A DNA stretch of 64,000 bases, from contig VWZW01002585.1 of the NCBI GenBank assembly GCA_013397115.1, positions 457,244-521,243 on the forward strand. Direction: 5' to 3'. The position numbers were made by a program, and so were the translations under genes. The stretch is from Edolisoma coerulescens. Taxonomy: Eukaryota > Chordata > Aves > Passeriformes > Campephagidae. This document shows, in pieces, positions 41,701-54,740 of this stretch; the stretch's first letter is position 1; each line of letters begins with the position of its first letter. The notes under the pieces were generated by a model. It was given only the letters and a program-made list of their open reading frames with translations, made no database searches and had not been told where the DNA came from.

Positions 41701-42414
41701 AAACATGGACCTAAAATTTTACAATTGGAATTGAAAGTAAAACCAAAAACTGTTAAAAAGTCAGAAACCACTGAAAGACTCAGGAATAACATTATAATCA
41801 ACAATACACTGAAAATTTTGTCTTGAATTGAAAATTATGAAATTTATGGATTCTTGTTTCTCCTGCAGAATGGATCATTTCAAAAGTGGACAGCAGGATC
41901 AAGAAGTTGACATTAAGTCATTCATAATAAACAATCACAAAATAAATTATTTAAGATGAATGGAACTTAATTACTCTCCCCATTTCAGAGTGATCTATTA
42001 AAAAGAATTTCTGAGCATAACTGATTACTTGTATCTGTTTTTCCATTAGTACTGAAGAAAATCAGGTGATGCTGTTTTCAGCACCATTTGTATCTTCTAC
42101 AGAATTCTTCAAAACAATTTAAACTTGCTTTTTAAATGCAAGTTACAGCTGCTACCCTTGTCTAACTTTGTGTGAATTGTTCCAGTAATTTTAACACCAC
42201 TACTCTTGTGAGCAGATGTTTTGTAGGAGTGCTACAGTTCTCTAAATCAGTGCAATCTTTTTCATATTTGCAGATCCTCTCTCAACTGACGTCCAGCAGC
42301 CCCCCTTTCATTCCTGCTTCCAGAACTCTGAAATGAACCCTGCTTGTGCAACATTCAAACAGTAGAATTTTAATGGAGACTTAGCGTTTTGACAATAAGA
42401 GGGGAAAAATGATG
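35709..42414. other. ATXN3 3' UTR and ATXN3-TRIP11 intergenic region
   Basis: There are 6.7 kb without coding signal apart from the CR1 copy at 39575. ATXN3 often has a multi-kilobase 3' UTR in mammals, so part of this is probably transcribed on the minus strand. Candidate distal minus-strand AATAAA motifs occur near 37280 and 36775. I could not tell where UTR ends and intergenic DNA begins. Confidence 0.5.
39575..39885 (+). repeat. CR1 LINE 3' fragment between TRIP11 and ATXN3
   Basis: It begins CCTGAAAGGAAGTTGTAGTG, contains CAGGGGAGGTTCAGGTTGGG and GGAACAGGCTGCCCAGGCAA, and ends at GACAGAATTCTGTGAATT. It is the same CR1 type as the 2545 copy. Confidence 0.9.
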
Positions 42415-42509
42415 TTATTTCTCCTCTTCTGAATTCAAGTGGTTTCTAACAGACTCCAGAGACATATTCATGGCTGCTTGAAGCATGTCTTCTTCACTCA
42501 TATCACCTC
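42415..42509 (-). CDS. ATXN3: ATXN3 last coding exon: UIM3
   Basis: The exon encodes GGDMSEEDMLQAAMNMSLE and ends NSEEEK, then TAA at 42417-42415. This corresponds to the UIM3-containing ataxin-3 isoform. An ATTAAA on the minus strand at 42374-42369 could give a very short 3' UTR; mammalian ATXN3 commonly uses much more distal sites. Confidence 0.94.
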
Positions 42510-45500
42510 CTAAAGGCAATAAATGCATACAAGCTGTAATAAATTCACAGTTCTTAATTATAAATAAATGCTTTTGTTGTTTCTTTTGTCCACACCCACC
42601 TTTTCCCAGCCCACCCACAAAATTGCCTTTGTTTTTAAAACCACTGAACATTTTGCAAATAGTTTTTCACAGCAGTCCGTTTGTAACAATATACACCAAT
42701 TTCGGATCATCAATACCTAACACAGGTAAGGTCTACACACGTTCTTCTGAAAACTGGTTCCAATAATTTTGTCAGATATTGCACCAAGTTGTCATACAAC
42801 TTCAAAAGTAATTTAGAAAACAAATAGCTGGCACAAATCCCCAAAGATTCCAATTTGTAATGCTCAAGACAAACAAAACAAAAAGCAAAGCCAGAACTCA
42901 AGTGGTCTAATAGCAATGCTCTTCACTTTGAAACAGGATATTGACATTCAACGGGAAACAGGCTTTTCAGGAAAGTGATCCTTTCCTTCGCTGCCAATAC
43001 AGTAATGGCTGTGATATGCAGTCGGAATGGCTGCTGAAGTGATGAAATAGGCAGACAAGGAAAATTAAGAAACAACCCAAAGATGAAAAAGACGTATTTC
43101 AGTGTTGGATGTAAGTTTTAAAAACAATACCTGGGCCAGCTTCTGGAGTGCTTGAGCTAAGAGTTGCCTTATCCTGTAGGTTTGGGGTCTGATCTTGCTG
43201 CTGTAACTGTTGTTGATGTCTGAAAGTGATATAAATTTGTAAGAGAATAAGATTTAAGATTAACATCAGTGTGAGACCTGAATCAAGTTCATTTCACTAT
43301 AAGGAAGGCCAAGAGTCAGACGTAGAAGCTGTTTGGTACCATAACACCCCTGTGCCCAAAATCTCTTTCATCATTTCACCCTGCTAACCTTCAGACACCT
43401 ATCTTCCCAGTATTATACTCCAAGCTACATGACTATTTTCCCCAAGATACAGAAGCTCTGCATTCTTATCCTATCATGCGAAGTCTAACTCCTCCCATCC
43501 ATAGCATTTTTCCCTGATCTTTATTTCCTCCATTACTATCAGACCGAGGTAAGGAAAAGCTGCAATAACCCAACTATGTATTAAGAAGGTACACCAGAAC
43601 AGCAATATAAAATATGTACAATGCTTTTGTGTGATGCACATGAGAAGCATCATCACCAGAAGCAAAGTCTTAGAGAAATAATACTTTTTGTCGGGAAGGT
43701 AATTGCAGAAATTTACCGGACTTCATTTAAAATACTTCTACAATGTATGTTTTCTTTTCTTCCTTCACAAAACTTGCAGTAGTAGCAAGACTACTGCATT
43801 ATTAACAAACACCCTCTTACTACGGGTTTTTTTGTAGGAACCACCTGAGAATAGTAAAATTCAGGTACGGTTAGAAAATCATGTCAAGACAGAAAAGTTG
43901 AGCTGGATCTCAGTAAGAAACCCATCCACACCCCAAAAGCACTGAAAAATACAACATGTACTTCCACATGCAGTTTTCTATCAGCTACTTTACTTTTCAA
44001 AATATGCTTGTCTTCTCCTTCGCAGTTCTTCTGAGGAAAGGGAGTCTGTCTGACTGCTGTGAGACGACTGAGGAACATTCTGTGGTAATGAGCCTGAGAG
44101 CTCACTTCGACGGCTACCTAAAACCAGAACATGCCATATCCTACTAATTAAAGTAAAATTAAGTTAGTAAATGAAATATAGCTTAAAAAATGTCTTCAAA
44201 CTTGAGGAGAAGAAAGAGACTTGTTGGAGAGCTAAGCACCTAGAATAACTTTGCTTGATACTCTCTTTCCTTCTCACCTTAGGACTGTTTCCCTTTCCTC
44301 CTGCCACCCTTTGCCAATCTGTTCTTCCTTCCTAATAATCAATGCCAACATGTAAGTTACAACTTTTCAAAAAGCAGAAGGGAGATGGCTACAGGCAATC
44401 CTGGATTGTCCTTCCATGCCTAAAACCAGTCTTTCCAGAGAGCTTGACGTATGCTGGAAGAAGTGCCTGACAGATTCCAGTTGCTGCTTCAAGTATAAGC
44501 AACACAAGCACTGTAAGAAATTTAGATAAGCACTGCACCTTGCATGCTGAGCTGAATGGCTCTGCGAAGATCAGCTTCTTCATCCTCCATATCAATTTCC
44601 TGCCGACTTAGAGCCAGAGCTCTCTGAAAATTCTCTTCATCTTCGTCTAACATGCCTGTTCCGTCAAAGGGATGGTTAACTTCTATTGCTTGGTCCACAT
44701 CACTTCTGGGTAACCTGTGAAATTCATACATTCATTGCAAAATTCAGACAGAAATTACATTAGGTTTTATTATGAGGTTTAAAACTAGTATGTTCTGCTG
44801 ATTTAATTCTAGGTTTAAGTTTGGAAAAAACATTTCTCTTGTGAAAGTCTGTTATGTGAACAAGTATTTTCCTGAAAAATGAAAAAGCACAAAAGGGCTG
44901 CAAGCAACTGCAGAGCAACCTTAACACATATTTGCCAAACACTGCACTCTAAAGCAATGCACATGTTGACAAGAAGCTGTTAGATAAGAAATCGTCAAAA
45001 ATGATAAGCCCACAAAAAGCCATGATACATGTTATTCAAACCTACTGCTATTGAAACAGTTACACCAGCAGAAGATAGTGCATTTGGTCACCTTCTCAGG
45101 GGGCCTTGAAGACCACACTAAAGCAACCCGTGTAAACTGTACACACTTTCCATGTTACTGCCAATTATTCCATCAATTTACAACATCAGTTTAACTTTAC
45201 AAAGGGGGAGAAATAATGAATTGCTCTGAGAAGCCTTAAGCCTTTTTATCAGTATGCAATTTGTTCACTATGAAAATTCAATGTAATCATTGCAGAAGTA
45301 GTACTTTTTATGCTTTCAAGGATGTTTTGTATTAGCAGAATGCATCAAAAATGAGCAGCACCACAATGTTGCAGCGAAATTATTCCAAAAGGGAATGCTG
45401 TATGATTTATATGATGTGGAATTCAGAGATCAGTTTCTCGTTCTTTTCTACTTATGAAAGAGTGCACAAACCATTCTTAATTATAGAATAATTACTATTA

Positions 45501-48500
45501 ACAATAGTTTATAAGATTTGCTAACCCATTTTCCTCCCTAAGTCAAAAATCTGCACTATAATATGCTTATGCACATTAGACACAATAGAAAGACTGGAAT
45601 CCTTATCAAGGCAGCTTTTACCCACTTAAAAATACACGATTTGTGGTCAATCAAAAGCAGCCATTCCGACTTGCTTTTAGTGTGTGCAACAGCAGTAAAC
45701 CTTGAACTAAAGGTACTTCTTATTACTTCCAAATTATAAACTGATCATACTGAACATTATTTAAAAAAAATCTTTATTTACCTTACCTCTGATCTCTTGA
45801 CTGTGCTGCCTCTTCTCCAATCAGTTTTGGTCGCTGCATCTGCTGTACCCGAATCATCTGCAGTAGCTGATCAGCCTCACAGTCTGGCAGGTCACCTTTT
45901 ACTACAAATATGGAATAACCTGAGAAAAAGAAATCGTAAGTCTACAGCATTAAAGTGCATATATAAACACTCTAAAATGCACACTATATGGAATACAGTC
46001 ATGTGCAACTTAAGATGCAAGACTCCACCTTTTGTTATAAGGACTTGGGTTATTTCACTATTTCAATCATAAAACTAAGAGTAATTAACTGAATATGTAA
46101 GTTCTAAGAAATAATGATTATTACCTACTTTTAATTAATGAGACTTAACATCTGCAAGTTACTATTACCTTCCTGTTGTAATTGAGCCAAGAAAAGTGCA
46201 AGATATGTATCTGATATTAGTTCTGGACCCATCAAGAGAGAGTTCAAGTTAAACCACTGTAATTAAGAAAAAAAAAAAGGTTGAGAGAACAAATTAGCAC
46301 GAAGATTACTCGGTTATCCATTCCTGTACATTGTGGTAATTTTCTACTATGGAATATCCAAATAAATCTAGTAAAATAAATTATCAAATAAAAGTTTTTT
46401 GAAGCATAATACCTATACTGCTAAAGGTTACCCTTCAAATACTCTAACAGGACATCTGAAGTGTGGAAATTACTGCATGCTCTCTCCCATTACTGAATAC
46501 TGGTACCAGGGAAACACTTTTAAAGAGATAATCCTTAACCATTGTATTTTGATTTATTTCAGACATCATTCTAAAATTCTGCTTAATCCTAGTTTTAAAC
46601 CTGAGACTAATGAAGCAAGGAATCCATCATCATTTAATGCTGTGTGTTAAGAAATTAATAGATACAGGAAATAGACATTTTTTCCATTAAATACTTTCAT
46701 TGAACATTCCACCTTTAATAACAGGTGAAGCTGCAAACTAGTGTTTACCCTTCTCTCAGATAATTTCTAAACTTAAAAATGAAGAAAAATTTACTCAAAT
46801 TTACCATGCTGAGAGTAAAGCACTATATTACAACTGGGGACACTTCATATAAACATACACAACTCATTTCTAGTTCCCCAAAGACCATAACTAGTAATTT
46901 ATAATACTTCTAGAAACAGTATTATAGTTACATAAAACTTCTAGAGAGAAAATATATTCAATGTGAAAAAGAATATTCTACCCTTAAACCCCCATATATA
47001 TTCCAATGAAGCTGAAGAACTTTTTTTTAGACCTACTCATTCAATATTATCCAGTTTTAACCAGGAAGCACCATTTGAGATAGAATTCTCCTTCTTCTGT
47101 CTCCATTCTCACAGAAATGCACTGATCTACCCAAACTTCCATATATGCACCCATACATTTGCAGCCAGGCCCATACAATAATATAAATGACTATCTACCA
47201 CCCTGTCACGCAATCACTTAATTTGCCAAAAACACTCTTTGCCACTAGGAATGGGTAAGAAGACCAACAGTGTAGAAAAATAGGGGAATAAAAAGTTGTG
47301 TAAAAAATATGATGGACAGACTACGGCAACTTTTAAAAGGCGTTATGGAGGAGAAAGTTTTGTTAAACTAATTTTGCTCTAACTGTAACAGAAGAGAAGT
47401 AGGTCAAATAAATCTAAGCCAACCTATTTTGTCAAATCTTCTCATTACCCTCTAGATAACAGACACCTAGTATTGTCTTCATGTGGTTACAGGCCACACA
47501 TACAAAAAGACAAAAGACATCCCCCCTCCAACTTAGAATGTTTTGGGTTAGAATGCTCTCTCATAAAATTCCACCCAACATGGTTGCATTGTATAATGAG
47601 GAGCACTTCCATAATTTTAAGAGAACATCCAGCCTTTTTGATATCAAATAAACAAAAATTGCCTGTTAACATTACCCATACTTTTAAACTAAAGCAGAAC
47701 AGTAGAGTTCAGTTTTCTCATTCACAGGTGACTTTTCTTTATTTTTTTTAATCTGGATGACAACATAAGTAGCCAGAACTTGCAAAAATGAACCAAATGG
47801 GCAAAGAGACTCCTGTCCCACTATTACAGAGTCTAAAAGCTGTTTTCCATGAATGTTTTCTATGAAAAAAAGCCCTGGGAAAAAGCAAACACCAAATCAG
47901 CTCATGTGGCATAAAAGCTTGTGAAGTATGATCCAGAACAATGACTGGCTACTGAAATAAAACCCTGCATTGGTGTTGTAAGGGAAATGGATATGAACTG
48001 GGTTGGTACATATGCACCATATACTAATATGGCCATCCCTTACTTTTAATAACTATTTCCTGCTTAGAATACAATTGTTTCAAAGTTTTCTATAATACTA
48101 CAAAGTTGTGATTCTACTTTCCTGAACCTCATTCTAATGGATATGCTTTCGAGTATCCATTATTATCCATCAAAACTTTGAAGTTTTCCTTATATCTACT
48201 GCCCATTTAAATTAACAAAATTATTTTACCATGTCAGTAACTTATTCTATTAAAATAAGTTTACATTCTGTAGGGATCCTAATCCTTGTTCAGGATTGTA
48301 TACTACAATCCCTACTCCCTCCCACCCCCCATACAATTTTTGTTCAGTATTTCATGCAGAAAAAAAAGGAAAATAGCTTAAGAAGTCACATAAGACTCTA
48401 CCAGAGCTGCAGCTCCCTGAGGGACAGATTCACCAGGGAACTGATCCTACCGTCTTTTCCCAGGCTAACATTTACAATGACCTGCCTGGCATTTTTGTGA

Positions 48501-51500
48501 TAAAACAAACATTTACCTTTTTTTTTTTAAATATGGGACACTATTAAACAAAACTGCAGCAAAAGCTTGCAAAAGGGAAGCACAATCTACTTGCAACCAC
48601 TTTTCCACACCCATTTCTGAAGTCAATTTTAAAATAAAAAAAAAAAGTGTCACCTGTTTTCCTAACTTTCGAACTGTAAACCAGTGTTCCTTATAATTAC
48701 AAATAAATGATTTTTCATTTCTGTAAAAAGAAAAACAAAAGGTATAAATAAAACTAAATACTCTAAAATCAGAATAATAATGTTTAAGATCTTTGCTACC
48801 GCTAATTCAAACTTCTAGAATAATAAAGTTTCAGTAATACAACCACTGATGTTTCATTACAGAATATTCATACTGCTTTTATAACATTTAGGAAGTTGTC
48901 AATATCACTGACATCTCCATATAACTGTGATGCCACAGATACTAAAATATCATGAAGGCACAGAGGACAGATGTTCTCATGCACCCCCAAAACAAACAAA
49001 AAAAACCCACCAAAAAACAACAAAAAAAAACCCCCAAAAAATCAGAGCCAGGGGATAATACAAACATCAAAATGCAACACAGCCTGAAACAGCAATTTTA
49101 AAGAAAGATGATTTAAATCATGGATTAAGAGTATTTTTTCAGTAAAATAAAAGCAGGGTGCTAAAAGAATCTTACATAGGATCGATCCCAAGTCTCTGGT
49201 ACTCTGGGCTGTTGAAGAGGATTAGTTCTAAACCCCACACTTTCAAGGCATTGCTTATAACCTGTCAAAAAATAACACTTTTCATGAGTCAAACTAGTTC
49301 AAATCTAAATTCAAGCAATGCAACCATCTTAGCTACACTAAACAATTATGCTGTTTTCATAAAACTTAGATTTCAAAACATTGCCAGGAAACCTAGGAAT
49401 CACATTACTCAAAATGCAGCTGTCATGAATCTACATGCAAACATAACACTCATATCTTATCTAGGAAGAAGTAACAAAACTAAGATTTAACTCAACTGTG
49501 TTACTGAGCTTACTCCCCCAAACAAAGCTGTAATTTCACCTTCTCCTGATACTTCCTAAGTTATGATCTCTCTACTTGCTATGCACTGCTCTGCCCTTAC
49601 TTCCCCCCCCCTACAATCTCAATCTTTCTTCACAGTAAGTATTGGAAATTTTGTACCACTGGATTATCACAGGATCAGTTTATTGATCTGAGCACCAACT
49701 CTTTTACAATAACTCTTTAAAGCTACACGAAATAACGCTGTAAGAATTTTTAAGTTAACAATTCAACTTCCTTTCAGCAAGCCAACTGTGCAGCAAATGA
49801 CAAAGCAATGACAGGACAAAAAAGAAAAACAAGGAAGCATTTTTTTCAGCTACTGAAGCAGCACAACCAAAGATAGAAGGAAAGCCAAACTCTTAGTGGT
49901 TTCTTGCTAAATAGAAAAACAGCCCAGTCTGCCATAAGGAAGAGACACTCTTGAGGGAGTCTGGAGCATAAACAAGCACCACTGAAAGCTTGGGAGACAG
50001 CCAAAGATGCCCAGAGCTCTGATCTAGACACAAGACCCAATTTGGTGTTCAAAACTTTTTTTGTTCTGGTTTAAGTATTTATTATTGATTACTTTTCCCC
50101 TACGGCCCTAAAAAACCCAAAAACAAAACCAAAAAACCCCAAGAAAAATCTGCAGATCATTGTGATAACCCTGTAACCATTGCCAAGGGCTTTCCAGTCT
50201 ATAATTTGAGAAAGCAATCTGAATTCTGCTTTTTCACCTGCAGTCTGTGGGAGCCAAGGTCTACACCTGAAGTGCCCATAAGAAACAGCTCAGAAGTCAA
50301 GCTTATTACCAGCAGGTGTTATTTCATCATTTTGGAATCCATGCTTCTCCTATGTGTTTGAGGGCTCATGAACTGAAGAACTGGAAGTCACTGTTCTTAG
50401 TGGAAAACACTCTGAACATGTGGAAGCCCAGCACTTAATCCCATTAAGACCATAAACTGGTAACTAGATGGAAAAGCTCAATGCCATTAAAAGTATATAA
50501 GAGAACATACATTGCATAAATAGGAAATGGCACCAGAGGAGAGCTGTGCTTACTTGAATTGAGAAGAATCCACTATCATCCATATTTACAGAAGGCTGCT
50601 GCTCGATGTGAGGTTGGGAGGGAGAAAAGGGAAAAATGGTGTAAGCATAAAAGGTCAAATATAATTGGGTTTTGAAAATAAATGTAACTGCAGATTCTCA
50701 AAGCAACAACTTACGTCCTTGTCTGTAAGGCTGATTACAATGCCCCAAACAGGCACATTAATTTAAAACTCAAACCTTTAGAGATCTTCAGCGCTTAAAG
50801 GGCAGACAGACACGGGAATTTGTGTTCCCGTCTGACACTGGCTTACAAAAACAAAAGGCAAATTACTGATCTTCCGCATCACGCCTGATCTTTCTACTTG
50901 TAAGATAAAGGTAATGTAGCTTTTTGTAGAATTATTGTAAAGCTGTACTAGTAACATTTGAAAATGCCACATCCAAGATGCATGAATAAAAAGGCCTATA
51001 AATTTAAAAAGCTTTAGCACTAGAAAATTAACCTCGTCTAGCTATGCAAGAATAGCAGGTCTGTGCCAGACAATATTACATTTCAGGCAAATATCAAGCA
51101 ACCTCAAATGAAGATAATTTTACCTGTAAAAATGTTCTGTATTCTTCACTAGATACTCCTCCCTCTGCCATTCTCATCCTTTCTTCCTCATCCAATTGCT
51201 GTGCAATAGAGGATAACTCAACAGGACTAAAGTATTCCCCTTGCAGTAAATTATTCAGACAATGTTGAGCACACAGTGAGCCTTCTTGCTAATAGTGGAA
51301 GAAAAAAAAAAAACATCAATGATAAGGAAAAAAAAAAAAAAGAAGGGAAAAAAAAGAAAAAAAACAGGTTAATGTAAACTCCGTAAAATGACTCAACCAT
51401 TTCATTCTGGCAAACTTCCTGCCCTCCCCACTCATGCAGAATACCATATATTCTTTCAGTGTATTACACTGCAAGCTATAGAATACAACCCTCCCATCCA

Positions 51501-54500
51501 CCTGAAGGGAAAAAACCTAACAAGCATACTACCTTATTTCCTCAAAGGAAATAAATTTCACGTAAAAGTTGTTTTTGAAAACACCATAAAAATTGCCAAT
51601 GACCCAACAAATCACACAGAGACTCTGCAACCATCAGAACAATGGATTCTATCCTCGTCAAATCATCAATACATGAAAATAAAACAGTTTAGATCTCTAC
51701 TTCCTAGTAACAATATGTTCTATAACAGACATTCTCATTATTTTTTAACTTTTCTTCCCTTCCAGATGTGGCAACTGACAATCTGCTCTCCACCTTATTG
51801 CTGGGAAAGCGATTAGGAGCTGGAGGAGCAGTAAAGCTCCTTTTCCACACAAAATTTACATATAGGAAGTAGATAAAATAAGCTCATACCACTAGTTTGA
51901 AAATCTTGAAAACAATGATGGGGAAACAAGGAAAAAATTATTAAATTCAGCATATTAAACAAAGAAAAAAATTTTTTATTGATAGACCATTTAAATAAAA
52001 ACAATTTCAGATTCTCTGTTACATAGCCAGCACATTACAGATAATAGAAGTACAGTGTAACATTTTAAAAACATCAGCACAAATTTTAAAAGAGCTAAAT
52101 AACAATGTCAGTCATGATACAGTAGTCCAAATTAAAAAAATCTCTCATCTGAATGAATGCATGTCAAGCTCCATAATTTTCATACGAGGGATAAAATACT
52201 GCCTTATTAAATACACCTCACAACATAAACCAACCAAAGCAGTTTCCCATGAAAAGCAATCTTTTTTAACAAATAACTCCAGGTGCAAGACAAGTAACAT
52301 CAGTTTTAAAACCCTGCTTTTCTCTTTTGTTTTAACCAGTCTTCATTTTTATTTACACTAAGAACTCTACTATACATGCTCTTTGTCAAAAACAAAATGC
52401 CTCAAGAACAATACAGAACACCCCTCCCTTATACCAGACCCACAGAAACTAAGAATACAAGAGTATGCCTTTGAGGAACATTCTTTAAAATTCCATAAAA
52501 GCATCACACAAATCATATGTAGAACTCTCCCATGATCTCCCTACAGCAGAAACCTCCAAAGTTCCCTTTACTCCAGAATGTTCCTATGGCTTCATCACTC
52601 AGTTGAGCAATGAGTTATTAAACTTACACTGGCTGTACAGCCAGGCTTCAATGGAATCCAGAAACCTCCTTCAGCTCACACCCTTCCTGCAACAAGAAAC
52701 TCAAGACTAGACACCAGCTTCTGTCCCTCTGGGACCACATCCCTACTGCCGGTCATATGACAAAACTGTAACAGAAGAACCTGCTCAACAATCACAAGTT
52801 TCCCCACCAGAATTATATGAAACTGGTTTAGAAACAGAGAGATACTAAAATACCTCTGAAAATTAGTTGTATTACAGGCCTACATCTTAATTTCACTAAA
52901 AAGACATTCCTGTATTTCTACAGTATTATCTGAAAGTAATAAACCTTAATTTTCATATGTAAAAGTTATGCACATTAAGTGCCAAATGCAAAAAACAGAT
53001 CCTACAGTTTTAACTGACATGAACTTCCATTGTTTTGTGCAGAGAATATTGCTTCTTTTCCATGACCTGAAATTCCCTCCTTGAAACCTCTCCTGATATA
53101 AACTGGTGCCCTGCTTTCAGTGTTTTCAGTCACTCGTATCTTATCAAGGAAAGGACAAACTTCTAAGATGGGGACTCCTGAAGCCCCATCCATCCTTAAA
53201 TCCTACTTTCTGCAACTGTCATTTCTCTCTAAAAATGCCACATTGCTTGGTTGTTTTATTAAATTTTCTTTATAAATACCATGTTTCTCATGTCTTTTTA
53301 TTGAAACAACTGGGGTGTGCAGACACAGGAACATGCAGCACTTCAAAATATTTTGACAGCACTTGATGGCGGAAAAAATACCCCATAAGACAAAAAGACA
53401 AAGATTCAGCTGGATTTTCCTTAAAATAATAACAGAATAAAAATATTTGGTCCTCCAACTTAAAACACATTCAGGTGCAACTTTTTAACTCTGTAACTCT
53501 GTCACCAGGGAGCAGGTATGTTTCACATGAGAGACTGTCAACTCCCCCTTCCCCAGAATGCGTAGCAACTACAAATTACCATCCCCTTGTATCTCTGAAT
53601 GTATTATGCTTTGTCACTTCAATTTCAGCAGTTTTATTATTAAACTAGAAAGCAAATTAGTAATAAAAAAGTTATTTCATACTGTGATAGGCTGGGCCAC
53701 GTACGAAAAGAGTACATTTCATTAAACTACATTCAAACCTAGACTGAAGGTCACTGAAGCAGAGGCCATCACGGCTGAAATCCAACACTCACCCTCTGAA
53801 CAGCAGCTACTTAACACCACAACACTTGCCAAATTTTGCAACCCAAACCTACTCAAAGAGAACGCTCCCCAGTTTTTATGGATTTCAGAACAGCACTTTT
53901 TTAAAGGAAGGCACACAGCTATCTTACTTGATTTCTTAAGGAATCCAATCCTACACATCAAAACAAAGTAACAGAACTAGTGTTAAGATTACCACAATAA
54001 AGTTGAAGAGACATTGGCAAAGTACAAGAAAAAAAGCCAATTCTAATTTAAACAGCACTGAAACAGAAATAGGTCGTATTTGGGAACCTGGATAAATCAC
54101 AGCAGTTCACAGAAGCATTTGTCCTCCAATCCAGGAAATACTGTTCAGCATACAGAAGCACAGTATAGGAACTGAGATTTCTTTAGCAGCTCTCTCACTC
54201 CCTGCTCATTACACGACCTCAACCAAGCCAGGCTCGGTGAAAAGATGGGTCTGAGAGCACAGGGACAGCCCTGCCTGCGACTGCTTATCCTCACACTCAT
54301 TTCTCAGCCATGCGAGCTCTCTCTCAAGAAACACAAGTAGCTGCAGCCTACACCTCCCCACACGTGGGATCTGTTACTCCAGTCCCCAGAACACAGTCCC
54401 CATGCCAAAGCGGACGCCGAGGCTCAACCCTCTCCTTTCCCTGCAGGGCTGGCAGAGTCCAGCTGGGACGGGCCACAAGAACCGGCACCGTCGCGCGAGG

Positions 54501-54740
54501 GCCCTGGCTCTCCCTCGAAGCAGAGGCCGAGCCGCCGCCTCAGCTTAGGCGGATGCCAGGGAGGGGCAGCGTGGCCCGGCCCGACAGAGCCCGAGCGCAC
54601 CCCGGGGGCACCGGGGNCGGCCCGGACGGCCACAACCGACAGCGCTGTGCCCAAGGCGGGCAAGCAGCAAGGCGGGCGGCGGGACCCGGCCGGCCCTCAC
54701 TCGTTCCCTCACTCACCCGCTCGTGGAAGATCGACTCCAT
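42415..54740 (-). CDS. ATXN3: ATXN3, ataxin-3 deubiquitinase; 11 coding exons
   Basis: Coding exons in order are 54740-54717, 51288-51124, 50598-50554, 49261-49176, 48720-48654, 46256-46169, 45919-45787, 44714-44539, 44117-43994, 43219-43131 and 42509-42415. They total 1092 nt, giving 363 residues. The product is a Josephin-family cysteine protease that trims poly-ubiquitin chains and works with VCP/p97 in nucleus and cytosol. The catalytic triad is intact: Cys14 (GSLCAQHC, exon 2), His119 (KEHWFTV, exon 5) and Asn134 (WFNLNS, exon 6). UIM1 (about 228-245) and UIM2 (about 248-262) are in exon 8 and UIM3 (about 336-351) is in the last exon. An arginine cluster (RRRR, about 293-296) precedes the Q tract at the usual nuclear-signal position. 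Compared with the human protein, exon 8 is about 9 nt longer and exon 9 about 27 nt longer. All introns are GT-AG. Confidence 0.97.
43131..43219 (-). CDS. ATXN3: ATXN3 exon 10: short interrupted Q-tract exon
   Basis: This exon corresponds to the human polyglutamine exon. It reads H-QQQ-L-QQQ-D-Q, with codons CAA CAA CAG TTA CAG CAG CAA, so the longest pure run is three glutamines. The frame is fixed on both sides by EAYFEK-like sequence in exon 9 and by the GDMSEEDM UIM3 start in exon 11. Confidence 0.93.
44539..44714 (-). CDS. ATXN3: ATXN3 exon 8: UIM1 and UIM2
   Basis: The exon encodes two tandem ubiquitin-interacting motifs with cores FQRALALSRQEID and LRRAIQLSMQ, each preceded by an acidic run. 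Before them is a variable linker (SDVDQAIEVNHPFDGTG) about three residues longer than in mammals. Confidence 0.95.
46169..46256 (-). CDS. ATXN3: ATXN3 exon 6: catalytic asparagine exon
   Basis: The 88-nt exon encodes WFNLNSLLMGPELISDTYLA and onward to QLQQE, placing Asn134 of the catalytic triad. It ends in phase 1 before GTAATA. Confidence 0.95.
46257..48653 (-). other. ATXN3 intron 5
   Basis: This 2.4-kb AT-rich intron lies between the catalytic-His and catalytic-Asn exons. It has no recognisable coding or repeat element. Confidence 0.7.
48654..48720 (-). CDS. ATXN3: ATXN3 exon 5: catalytic histidine exon
   Basis: The 67-nt exon encodes NEKSFICNYKEHWFTVRKL. The histidine falls exactly at residue 119 in the assembled protein, which checks the lengths of all upstream exons. 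The donor is GTGACA. Confidence 0.95.
48983..49041 (+). repeat. A/C-rich simple sequence in ATXN3 intron 4
   Basis: The stretch consists of A runs separated by short C runs (CCCCCAAAACAAACAAAAAA and onward). On the ATXN3 coding strand it is a T/G-rich low-complexity tract between exons 4 and 5. Confidence 0.75.
51124..51288 (-). CDS. ATXN3: ATXN3 exon 2: Josephin nucleophile exon
   Basis: This 165-nt exon is in phase 0 and has the length I recall for the human exon. It carries the nucleophile Cys14 and the following helix, then EEYRTFLQ at the end. Its upstream splice region is an unusually long T-rich tract on the coding strand (about 51291-51365). Confidence 0.96.
51289..54716 (-). other. 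ATXN3 intron 1
   Basis: This is a 3.4-kb intron. Its end next to exon 2 is a T-rich tract with several T runs, interrupted by CC and C. The rest is AT-rich, becoming GC-rich in the last 400 bp near the CpG island. No exon or repeat was recognised. Confidence 0.75.

Noticed and set aside
43131..43219. Expanded CAG repeat in ATXN3
   Set aside because: The sequence shows at most three consecutive glutamines, interrupted by leucine.
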